DNA of 59,886 bases from Acephala macrosclerotiorum (lineage: Eukaryota; Ascomycota; Leotiomycetes; Helotiales; Mollisiaceae). The DNA is taken from assembly GCA_014904845.1 (NCBI GenBank), contig MU119510.1:1-59886 (forward strand), in the 5' to 3' direction. The first letter of the stretch is position 1. Every line of letters begins with the position of its first letter. The position numbers and the translations under genes were made by a program. The notes under the pieces are model-generated. The model was given only the letters and a program-made list of their open reading frames with translations, did no database searches and was not told where the DNA came from. Below are positions 46,804 through 57,571 of the stretch, in pieces.

Positions 46804-47700
46804 ATGTCGTACTCAGCTCTTCCTGACGAGATCGTCCTCCAGATCGTCAATCTTGTACCCTCGTCAGACATCGACAACTTCGCCCAAGTCGACACCCGCA
46901 CTCGCCGCGTCTCTCTCGACAGACTTCAACAACGACAAGCTCTAAGGAAGAACTCCCGAGTCATGTCATCTAGATTCGGCAAAACTATATCGCCTTCCCA
47001 TTCCATCCGTCGAGGTCATGATTCCAAGGATCTGGGGCAACCTTATTTTCCAAATTCTCTAACGCACTTCGACTACCTCGAACTCAACGGCGACCTCCAT
47101 TGGCTCCAACCACCATCGCCAGAAGATACCCTTTTAGCCGCCGCCTGGCCGCAAGGCAATGGTGTCTCAAAAGAGAGGTTAGATGAGCTCGTCGCCCAGG
47201 GTCAAAGAGTAGGAGTTTCATTCCCACCAGCCTTCCTCACACTCATGGGTTCAACCGAACTCATGTCCCGTTTCTTCCTCGGCGGCGACTATTTCGACCT
47301 TGGCCCCTCTCTCGTGAAATGTAATCCCGACGACGACAAATCTAGCGGCGGCTACGTAATCAATTTCCGCTCCGACCAACAATGTTGTAATTATTGGGCC
47401 TTATACGTAGCTCCAGGATATCATTGTGTGTTGTATGCTCCCTACGGAGTTCATTGTTGGAAATGTGTGGATGTGGGACCTTATGCAGGAATTAAGTGGA
47501 AGGATCATCCGAAGTATGATACGTTTGAGGGAGTCCCGGTTGCTTGTGAGAAGTTGGAACTTTCTCTTGCTCATCCGAATTTTGAGGCATGGTTGGCGAT
47601 GCAGTATTTTAATGGGTGGTGTAGGACTTGGAGGACGAAGGGAAGGGAGTTGAGTGAATGGCAGAGGGAGTATGTTGAGCATTTTGAGGCAATGGAATAG
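46804..47700 (+). CDS. F-box protein with SUKH-like C-terminal region
   Basis: A single exon encodes 298 aa from the ATG in CTACGATGTCG; the frame is open 74 codons farther upstream but has no F-box there. The F-box occupies about residues 4-40 (ALPDEIVLQIVNLVPSSDID, then FAQVDTRTRRVS). The C-terminal part has the look of a SMI1/KNR4 (SUKH) fold: VSKERLDELVAQGQRVGVSF, PPAFLTLMGSTELMSRFFLG, FDLGPSLVKC, GGYVINFRSD, then NYWALYVAPGYHCVLY. F-box proteins bring substrates to SCF ubiquitin ligases; a SUKH module would be the target-binding part. The SUKH assignment is pattern-based and tentative. Confidence 0.65.
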   Translation: MSYSALPDEIVLQIVNLVPSSDIDNFAQVDTRTRRVSLDRLQQRQALRKNSRVMSSRFGKTISPSHSIRRGHDSKDLGQPYFPNSLTHFDYLELNGDLHWLQPPSPEDTLLAAAWPQGNGVSKERLDELVAQGQRVGVSFPPAFLTLMGSTELMSRFFLGGDYFDLGPSLVKCNPDDDKSSGGYVINFRSDQQCCNYWALYVAPGYHCVLYAPYGVHCWKCVDVGPYAGIKWKDHPKYDTFEGVPVACEKLELSLAHPNFEAWLAMQYFNGWCRTWRTKGRELSEWQREYVEHFEAME

Positions 47701-48123
47701 GAGTTGTTCCTGGTGGAATGGGCGAGGTGAAGGTTTAAGGGTGTACGGTTGTTTCGATATTTGTCCTTTACTCGATACCTAGGGCGGCCCAAGTTTACCA
47801 GCTCAATGCTGGGCATTCAGAACTATCATTTTGCATTCAACTGTTTGCTTTATTGACCTTCGAACACTTCATAGAGTCAAGGGTATGGATCTTGAGGGCT
47901 CTTCACAAGCTTTGGAGTAGCATTCGTAGGAGTTATTCCGAAACGCCATCATTCTCCGAATCATCTCCTCTGCAAAAGACATCCGATATCCAAATCGTTT
48001 CTGCGCCCGAAGCATAACTTCTGCAATTATGCTCTAAACATCCCTCAAAGTCCGAGACCTTCACAGTCAAATCAGTCCCAACCACTCATGCATCCCCCTC
48101 TCCTCCATTCCCTCGCAAAACTC
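47701..48123. other. Convergent intergenic region
   Basis: Between the F-box gene (+) and the hypothetical gene (-). No gene or structure recognised. Confidence 0.45.
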
Positions 48124-48633
48124 TCAACCACAAACCCCCAACCCATTTTCCTCCCCGTAAACCCTCTCAAAAACCCTCAACCGCCTCACAAACTCGTCCA
48201 CCCCCTCCACACTCAACTCCTCCATCTTAATCCCCTCCATACTCTTCCTCAAAACATTCCACAGACTCATAGCCTGCATATCCCTATGTTTCCTCGCTAG
48301 TCCTGCGTCCCCGGGTGTCCAGTGACATTTCGGACATCGGAGGCGTGATCGGATTTCTGAGAAGGTTTCTGAGAGGGCGGTGTCCCAGCGAGTTTGGAGT
48401 TGGCTGGTTTCGAGTTCGAGGGTTTTGAGGGTTTGGGGGTCGGTCGTGGAGGTGGAGGGGGAGTTAGCGAGAGATTCGACGATGAGGATGGAGGTTAGGA
48501 GGGTGAGATCTGAGAGGGAGGGGTACGTTGGTACTTTGTCTAAGGTATTAAAGGGCTTGGGAGGAGTTAGGGAGGTTGTGAGGTCGTTTGGAAGAGCGAT
48601 GTTCACGCTGGGAGAAAGCGTAGCTTCTGACAT
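48124..48633 (-). CDS. Hypothetical protein, 169 aa
   Basis: A single exon starting with ATG at 48633 encodes a protein without recognised family. The N-terminus is Ser/Thr/Pro-rich with no signal peptide (SEATLSPSVNIALPNDL). The middle is helical (LELETSQLQTRWDTALSETF, SEIRSRLRCPKCHW) with a single CPxC pair. The C-terminal part is a Glu/Val/Arg-rich helix (EGIKMEELSVEGVDEFVRRL). Codon use is balanced and the frame is open throughout. Confidence 0.55.
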   Translation of the reverse strand: MSEATLSPSVNIALPNDLTTSLTPPKPFNTLDKVPTYPSLSDLTLLTSILIVESLANSPSTSTTDPQTLKTLELETSQLQTRWDTALSETFSEIRSRLRCPKCHWTPGDAGLARKHRDMQAMSLWNVLRKSMEGIKMEELSVEGVDEFVRRLRVFERVYGEENGLGVCG

Positions 48634-49830
48634 TGTGCGTGGGAAGTGATGGGTTTTGCGTTTTAGCCATTCGGTAATTTGCGACGATAAATTGTGATTC
48701 GAAGACAGCGGATCTCACACTCTCGTGCTTCTCGCCTTTAGTCATGAGTCAGGATCCTTCAAGATATATGACGAGACTTACAATAGAAGGTGAACTTGAA
48801 ACGCGTTTTCAGATGGTGATGCGGTAGTGGCTTTTCGCGGATGTCGGAAGGACAGAATATGCTTGTTGTGTAGACGGCTGGCAGACTCTGCGGATTTAGT
48901 AGAAGCACTTGGTCGGCTGTTAGACCATTTATCTGACCGTTTGTCGGACCGTTCCTGTGTCTCTTCAACCAGTGGAATTGTTTACCGCGTTCTTTTTTCA
49001 AGCAGTCAGGGGGAAACGGCTGTTTAATACTGGCGATATCTACGTCTGCTTTAGTCAGTCTTTGTTTTCCGGAGTTGCTGTTGAGTTGACCCTTTCAGAG
49101 GATCAGTTTTGGGACACTGTGTTCTTCTATCGTCGCTTTTATGTCCAACTTAGTAGCGAGATGTCTTGAGTATTGATTCACTTTTTCATTGATATATCTT
49201 AAGAAAGATTTCTCGAGAGATTACTTACTCCTCCTGACAGGTCTTGCTGCCTTGCTTTGGAGATGGGAGATGTGAGTTAGTTGTTTGCGTTGGCATTGAC
49301 TTTCTGTGCTCAATATAATAGACTAAGTAGTTGTAAGGTTACATGGACTCAGGTCTCTGATGTTTACAGAGCCTCTGTCTGGAATAGGCATAGAAAACTC
49401 GATGTCATACTTGATGTGAGAAGGAGAAGCGATGGTTGTTGGCTAACACGTGATCCAGGGCTAATTCCCTCACTATAACTTTCTCTCCTCAACAGTTCCT
49501 CCTTCCATTAACTCATTATAAAGGTTACTTGGAAGAAGAGAGATGTTTTATTGTTTGCAGTAAGCATTGGCTGCAAAGCAGATGAAGCCCAATTTCTCTA
49601 CGTACTTTTACCTCCATATCAATTTGAGTGATATATTCGATGGTTTTGATGGTCAGGTTAATTAATTAAGATTATAAGATCTAGCTAAGTGCAAAGACAT
49701 TATATCCATTGCAGTACTTACTCAGCACTAAAACCACTCGAAAGTCTAATACGCTTTCTATTGAGAAGCGCTATAAAGATATAAATAATTAATATTTTCA
49801 CGTGATTATCGCACTAACTATTATTATGAT
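48634..49830. other. Right edge of the gene island
   Basis: No gene recognised. Base composition drifts toward A/T from about 49640. The segment from 49796 reads TTCACGTGATTATCGC and then becomes A/T only. Confidence 0.4.
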
Positions 49831-50327
49831 TTATTATTTTTTATTTTTTATTAATTATAGTATCGAATCGTCGTAAAAAATTTTATTAAATTTTATAACG
49901 TTAATTTTAATTATTTTATAAAAAAAACTTATAAAAAATTAAAATTTTTTTTTTTTATAAAAATTCAAATTTAAATAAAACGATTTTAATTTTTATTTTA
50001 AAATTAAAAAATATTTTAAATTTATTTAAAAAATTTTTATTTTAAAATTAAAAAATATTTTAAATTTATTTAAAAAATTTTTATTTTAATTTAATTTTAT
50101 TTTATTATTATTTTAATTTTTAAAATTCGTAAATAATATTATAATTTTTTTTAAATTAAATTAATTTTTATTTAAATTTATTATAATTTTATAAATCGTA
50201 AATCGATCGTAAAATAATTATTTCGTAAAAATATTTACGATTTAATCGTTTTTTAAAATTTATTTTATTTTTAATTTATTTTTAATAATTATATTATTTT
50301 TTATATAAAAATATCGAATTTTAATAT
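49831..50327. repeat. AT-rich RIP-degraded block at right border
   Basis: Near-pure A/T with CpG-retained C/G. It contains a direct repeat of about 55 bp: 49995-50040 and 50042-50096 share ATTTTAAATTTATTTAAAAA. Confidence 0.65.
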
Positions 50328-50700
50328 TGTAAATATAATATTAGTATAATAATCACGTGCTATACTAAGCTGCATTGGAACTAGTCTAATTGCGCTAAAA
50401 TTGAGATTATAATTTTCGATTTTTGTGCAATTTCTAAAAAATAAATTATTTTATATATATATTAAAAATTAAAAATTTTATATATATTTTTTATTTTTTT
50501 TTATTCGAATAAATATTTTTTAATAAATTAATATTGATTAATAATTATTTAATTAATTACGAAATAATAAAAATTAATTCAAAATAAATTAAATTATAAA
50601 AAAATAATAAAATATAAAATAAAAAAATTTAATCGTAAATTAATTCGTTTTAATTAATAAATTAAATTTATTCGAAGTAATTCGTAATTCGTAAATTAAT
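50328..50700 (+). mobile_element. Third, diverged copia-like LTR with internal start
   Basis: 50328-50534 begins TGTAAATATAATATTAG, keeps ATCACGTGC and CTAGTCTAATTGCGC-like core, and ends near AATTAATA, so it matches the LTR family but with many A/T changes. The next ~45 bp (TTGATTAATAATTATTTAATT) match the internal DNA that follows the 5' LTR of copy 1. It is therefore the 5' end of a plus-strand copy, cut off before or at the copy 2 element. Confidence 0.65.
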
Positions 50701-51231
50701 CAATCAATTAATTAAAATAAAAATAAAAAAAGTTATTAATTAGTTTATAATAAGTAAAAACTTTTTATGTACTAGAAAACACGTAATTAATATTACTTTT
50801 GAAATTAATTATTTATAAAAATTTTTGAAAAAAAAATATATAATTTTATTATAATCGTTTTTTTATATAATGAGCTCGTTTCGAGTCTCGAAAAAAAAAA
50901 TTTTTAAAAAAAAAAAACTCGTTTTTAAATAAAAAATTCAAAATTCGAAATTTTTTAAATTATCGTCGTTTTTTTTTAAGAATCTAATAATTTTTTCAAT
51001 ATTTTTATTAGCGTTAAACTTTTTTATAATTTTTTTTTTTTTTTTTAAAATTTAATAAAAAAAAAATAAACGAATTTCAAATTTAAATTTATTATTAGAA
51101 ATAATTAAATACTTTTAATTATTTTTTATAAGTATTATTAATTTTTTAATTTCGTATTTAAAAAAAAATTTATTATTAAAATTTTTTTTTATTTTTTTTA
51201 TTTTAAAATATTGAAAAATCAATTTAATTTG
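50701..51231. repeat. AT-rich sequence left of copy 2
   Basis: A/T-rich with no frame. Probably remaining interior of the third LTR copy or other degraded repeats. Its last five bases before copy 2 (ATTTG, read CAAAT on the minus strand) form the target duplication. Confidence 0.5.
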
Positions 51232-51439
51232 TATTGATATTACTAAAAATACTTATTACTAGTAATAAATCAAAAATGAAATAAACAAATAAATTGAATG
51301 ATTCGTTGATTGATTGTTAGTTCTAAATCTAGTAAGTACGCAAGAATTGAAAAATATAATCTCAATTCTAGTGCAAGCGGCGATAATCCCGATCTGGCCT
51401 AGTGCCGCACGTGACTACTAAACTAATATTGTACTCATA
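51232..51439 (-). repeat. 3' LTR of copia-like copy 2
   Basis: 208 bp. The interior-facing side carries AAAGAAAGAACTGCTAG, as in copy 1. The core TAGTCACGTGCGGCACTAGG is kept, including GATCGGGAT. Confidence 0.85.
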
Positions 51440-52593
51440 CTAGCAGTTCTTTCTTTGTAACAAGAACTAGTCCAGTTTAATCATCTAAAAAACGCTATTA
51501 TTCTCTTTTCTTACTATAGTTTATTAATACGTAAAACTCGCTAATATTCTAATGCAAAAATCATATAATTAAACTTTGAGAACAACGCTAGTAAACTAGC
51601 GCTATTCTCGAAATTCATCGAGAATTATAAGCGTCGAAATTAAAGTAATTCTTTTTTTCTTAGTCTTATAAATCAAACAATCACAGAATTCAAAACACAA
51701 TACAAAAATCACTTTTTTTTTATTTTCTCTCAATAAATATTTTCTCTAATTCTTTGCGCTATTTTTATTGTTCTTTTTTCTTTTAATTTATTTTTCTATT
51801 CGAATCTTAAAATAATTCGTATTTAAAAACTTTTTCAAAACTTTATTAAATATTGATTTTATTATAATATTCACTAAATTATTTTGATTATTAATTTATC
51901 GAATCTCTTGCAATTTTTTACGCTTATACGATTAGCGAAAAATTATAATATTAATTATAAAACGTTTTTTTTTAATAGTTCTCAATTTGATTAAACACTC
52001 GTATAACGAATATAAATCTATACAAACAATTGTCGAGATTTTAAAGAAATCGAATTACTAAGTAATCATATCAATAGTAGATTTGATTACAATCGCTATA
52101 TCGATTTTTTTTACTATACTATATATTTCAGAAATTAAAACGCTTCTAATAACGCGTTTACTTTTAATAGAACTATAATAAATAAAATTTCTTTTGATTT
52201 CGAACTTTTTATCGTTCAATTGACGTTTATTTACTAAAATGATTTTATATTTAATTTAAAAACTAAAATTTTTGTTATTTGCAAATAAACTATTGACAAA
52301 AATGAAAAATTTTATCGTAAACAAATTGAGAATAATATATTTGAATTTTCGATTCAAGTTTTTAATTTACTATTTCAATTTTTTATTTAATGTAATAATT
52401 TTTTTTTTATTGGATTTTAGTATTAAATAACAATAAATAAATCGAAAATTATTTCAAATTAACAAATTGTAGTAATATAAACTTCTTTAATTCGTTATTT
52501 TCAATACTCAATTTAAAAATTAAATAATTTAATTTTTATTAATTTAATTTTTTTATTTTAATTTTTTTATTGTAATTGAATCGTATTTTCGAA

Positions 52594-52818
52594 TTAAATT
52601 AAAACGTATCCATTGAAAATCAATAGTGTTTTTAGTACTAAAATCTTTTTAGATTTGATCAAAAATTTAATTTTATTAAATTCGTTTTTCTTAAAAATAA
52701 AAAATCCTTTTTTTGCTAATATAAGCGTGTCGTCGATTTGTATTTCAACAACGTCAAAAAGTCTTTTAATAGTTGTAATTAAAAAATAAAAATCGTATAT
52801 CGATGTAATTATAAACAA
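52594..52818 (-). pseudogene. Reverse-transcriptase remnant of copy 2
   Basis: A 74-codon frame in the sense orientation of copy 2. It contains IQIDDTLILAKKGFF and FNKIKFLIKS and LLIFNG, which fit the Q-x-D-D-T and F-N-G blocks of fungal copia RT. Most Gly/Asp-coding GC positions appear replaced. The related region of copy 1 is about 6250-6480 (+), with IDNT instead of IDDT. Confidence 0.75.
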
Positions 52819-55800
52819 TTTCTTTTTATAATATTTGTAATACGTAATTTATTAGTATATTTTTGTTTTCGCAATTCTATATAAAGACTTCAAAATAATT
52901 ATAATCGTATCTAGTGAATATAAATAGCGAATTTTTTTTAATAAACGTACTAATATAAATCGTTAAAAGTTTATTGTAAACTAAATATAAATTTAAATAA
53001 TATTACGAAATTACATTTTAATCTTTTTGTCTACAAATTAGACTAAAGAAAATACTAAAACGATAATTAATCGTTAATTAACTCTTTGTATTATCGAAAA
53101 TTGCGTAAAAATAATTTTTTTTTTTTCGTCGTTATATTTTTAAATTACTAGTCTCGATTTCTCGTAGAAAATATCGATAATTTTATTTTTAATCTCATTG
53201 ATTAATTTCAAATTGAAAATTCGAATTCTAATATATTTATTAGAATCGTATTAAATGAAATTAAAAACTTTTTTTATAATTAAATTATCGATTTCTTTTT
53301 TTTAAAACGTTTCAAATAATTGTTCAAAGATTGTAATTATATTTTTTTTTTATAGTTTTAATAATAATTTTATATTGCTTTTTTTTTTATTTGTTATAAA
53401 GACTATAAAAATCTTAGTTTTTTCGACGATAATAATAAAAAATTAATCGTTGAAATTTTTGTAATTTTTTTTGTCGTTTTTGATAAAATTATAGTATTTA
53501 TTTTGTTTAGATTTTTTATTACGTATGTTTTTGTTTTATAATTTTTTTAAGTATTTTCGATTACGTTTTTCAATTAATTTTTCGTTTATTTTGCTCGATT
53601 AAAAAAATAAAAAAGTTTTTTTTTGATTTTTTCGATTATTTTTTTGATCGTTAATTCGATTATAAATCTTTAGTATTTTTTTTTTCGTATAATAAAATTT
53701 AACGATCGTTAAACGAAAATTAATTAATTCGTAAAATATATCGATTATATATATTTTTTTATTAATTACTAATAATTTGTATAATTTTTTTTATTCGCTT
53801 TTTTTATGTTAAACGCGTACTTTAAATAGAATTAGTAAATCTAATATAGATTTTGTATTTGAATCGTTTTTTATTGAAAACGTATTATTAATTTGGCGTT
53901 AAATATATAAATAGTGTATTTTTTTAGTAGTTATTCGAATTGTTTTAATTTTTTTAATAATTGATAACGATAATGCGTTATTACTAGTTATTTTAGAGTA
54001 TATTTTAAAGACTAATAATATAAATATAATATCGTTTGATTTTATTGAATTATTAACAATTTTAATTATTATTTGTAAAATTATATTTTTATCGATTTAT
54101 TTCTCGATTAGTTCGTCGTAAATGATCTCATAAATTCGATATAATGAAATATAGTATTTTTTTACTTTTTTTATATTATTATAAGTTTTAATAAGCATTT
54201 TCTTGATTTTAATCGCTATTATTTTAGCGTTTTATTGAAATTCTATAGACGAGAAATTCTTTTCGATATTGTAAATAATATAATTCGATAGTTTTTAATA
54301 TATATCGATTTAATATATACGTAATGTATTTTATATTATTTTTACAAATATATTTTTTATGAATTTAATAATTTGAAATATTGTAAATGAATTTATTATT
54401 TGTAAAATTGATTTTTTATTTAAATATAGAATATTGACAATAATCGAGTAATTGAATTTATAATTATTTTATAAAGTAAATTTGAATTTTTTAAATGATT
54501 ATTCATATATTTAATAATAATAATAATATTTAATAAAATGTTGAATATATTTAGTATTTATATTATAATCAATTCGTTGAAAAACTCTTATAAAACGTCG
54601 TATTAATAAATGATTAAAACGTTTATACAATTAGTATAATTTTATATCGATAAAATGATTTTAAATTAGATTTTTTTTTGATTAATACAATAATATCCAT
54701 AAATAATTTCACTTTTTTATAATAAAAACAATTTTGTTTTTTTGAATTAAAATATTCTTTAAATTATCGAGTTTTATATTTATAGTATTTATATTTTGAA
54801 TATAAAATAAGAAAAATGTATTTATAGAAACAATATAAAAAGTAATAATATTTAATAAAATATTAATTCAAATAATTTTTTGCGATAAAATAGTATTTTT
54901 ATTAAAGCGAATTTTATGAATTCCGATCGTAAATGCATTTAATTAAACGCTAATATCAAGTTTTCGTAGTACTATAAATTGCGATTGATTAGTAATTGAT
55001 ATTTCGACGATTTTATTATTCGATATAATTTTTTGAAAATTTTTTAAAAAATATTAGTTTTCAAAAATAAAAAATAAATATTAATTCGATTCAAATAATT
55101 CAAATTGTAATAATAAAATATTGAATATATTTTTTCTTGTAATAATATAACGAGTAAATTGATTATTTAAAATAATTATTGTTTATATACTATCGATTTT
55201 TTTAAATTTAATAAAATAATTCTTTTTTTCGTTTTTTATTTTTATATTTATTAGTAATTGATCAATTTCTATTATTTGATTATTTTTCGATAGATTTTTT
55301 ATTCTCTCGATTTTAATAAAAAAACTTTAATAATAAACTATTGTAATATTTCGATTTATTGTATATTGGATTTATTATCGAAATTTTGTATATATTTATT
55401 ATTATTTTTTTATCGTATATTTTATTGATTAATATTTCGATTTACTATAAATATAATATTTTTTTTAATATAATCTTTTTTAAAATCTATAATTTCTATG
55501 ATATTTACTTCGAAAGTTTTTTCGATTTTAATATTTTCGATTTTATACTCAATCGCGTTTTTTACTTTATTTTTTATAAATATAATCAATTTAATTTTAA
55601 TTAAATTTGTTTTTTTTTTAATTTTAAAAAGTAAAATTTAAACTATATTATTATATTTCACGTAATTGCATCGCAATATTTATTATTGATTGCAATTCAA
55701 TGTAAACGCTTTCAAAAGTATTAATAAACTTATAAAAAACAAAATTGTACTTTTCAATATTTCAATAAACACTAATAATTTGATTTTGTAAATTATATTT

Positions 55801-57363
55801 TGTTTAATATTCTAATAATAAATTTAATTAAATCTTTTAAAATTAATCGAAAAATATTTATAAATATTTTAATTTAATTTTTATTAAATTAATTGTAATA
55901 ATTTTTATTAAAATTGTTTTTTTTTATAAAAATATATATAACTAGTAATTTTTTTTAATTTCAAAATAAATTTTTATTATTATTATTAATATAATAAAAT
56001 CGAAACTTTTTTTTAAAAATTTATCGAAATAAAACGTATTTGTACGTTTTATAAAACTAATAAAAAATACTTTATTGTATTAGTTTTAAAATAGTTCGAT
56101 TTTATTATAATAATTATAAAATATCGATAATTTATAATTAAAAATATTGTATAATTTTTTATTATATTTTTTATTATTAATATAAATTTTTATTAAATTC
56201 GTAAACAATTTAATAGAAATATTTTGTGAATTGTTATATTAATTCGATTACTATTAAAAAAATTACTAATAAATAAATTGAGTATTTTGTATTATATTAA
56301 GTAAATTCGTATTTGTAAAAAAAATTGTAATAAAAAAAATATAAAAAATATTCGTAGAAATAATCGTATTCGTAGTAAAAAAATTCGTATTAATAATTGA
56401 AATCGTAAAAGTAATTATATTTTAATTATTGAATACTAATATTAAAATACTTTGATTTATTAATTGAATTAATCGATTTTATTGAAAGAAATTTTTTTTA
56501 TTTTTTAATTAATTAACGATTTTTATTTGTATTTATTTATAAAACTTTTTTTATTAAAAAACTTTTTTCAAATTATTAATAATAAATTTTTTATTTTTCG
56601 ACATTTAGATTTTATAAATACGTAAAAAGTCTTATAAACGGCGTATAAAATTCTTATGTATTAAATATAAAATTTTTTGCGAGCAATTTTTAAAATTTTT
56701 TTAAAAGTATTTTTATAGATTGTAATTAAAATATTTTTTTTTTTTATATATTTTAAAATAATAAAAAATATATTTATTTAATATTATTTTATTGAAATTT
56801 TTATTGTTCGCAGAATCGAATTTTTTTTTTATTTGTTTTTATTATAAAAGAATTTAATTTTAAATAAATTTGTTATTTTAAGAAATAATTATATAATAAA
56901 TAATAAAAAAATTGAAAATTTTAATTCGAATTCGAGTAAATATTATTATTAATATTTATACGTTTTCGATCAAATAATAAATAAAAATATAAAACTTTTT
57001 TTGAGAGTTAATTTTTAATATAAATTCGAGTAAATTAATACAAACTTAGAATCGTTTTCGCGCTTTTTTATTCGTTTTTCGTAAACGTTATTATTTTGCG
57101 TAGTAAACGCAAATTTGAAAAGTAAATACAAACTTAAAACTGCTTTTGTACTATTTTCTTTAAGTTTTTAATAATCTCGATATTTTCGATGCGTTTCTAT
57201 AAAAAAATTCTTATAAATTTTCGTTTTTTCGAAAATATATTAATTATTTTAAATACTTTTTTATAAAAAATAAACTATTTAAAGAATTTTTTTTTTTTAT
57301 AAATTAGTTTTTTTTAAATAGAAATCTAATTGTTTCGTGATTAATTGAATAATTATTGATTAG

Positions 57364-57571
57364 TATTAGTATTACTAGAAATACTTATTACTAGTAATAA
57401 ACTAAAAATGAAATAAATAGATAAATTAAATAATTCGTTGATTGATTGTTAGTTCTAAATCTAGTAAATACGCAAAAATTAAAAAATATAATCTCAACTC
57501 TAGCGCAAGCGGCGCTAGTCCCGATCTGGCCTAGTGCCGCACGTGACTACTAAACTAATATTGTACTTACA
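57364..57571 (-). repeat. 5' LTR of copia-like copy 2
   Basis: 208 bp and the best-preserved LTR here. It shows the full core CTAGGCCAGATCGGGACTAG, CGCCGCTTGCGCTAGAG, and the distal palindrome TATTACTAGTAATAAG. Confidence 0.88.

Larger units (their letters stand above)
51232..57571 (-). mobile_element. RIP-degraded Ty1/copia-like LTR retrotransposon, copy 2
   Basis: Minus-strand element of 6340 bp with 208-bp LTRs at 57364-57571 (5') and 51232-51439 (3'). LTRs begin TGTAAGTACAATATTAG and end AATA(C/T)(C)AATA-type. The flanks read CAAAT on both sides on the minus strand, a perfect 5-bp duplication. A degraded 74-codon minus frame (52594-52818) retains VVEIQIDDTLILAKKGFFIF and LLIFNG, which match the catalytic region (Q-x-D-D-T) of fungal copia reverse transcriptases. 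It lies ~4.8 kb downstream of the 5' LTR, where copia order (integrase before RT) expects it. The whole interior has lost coding capacity. It is the un-interrupted twin of copy 1. Confidence 0.9.
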
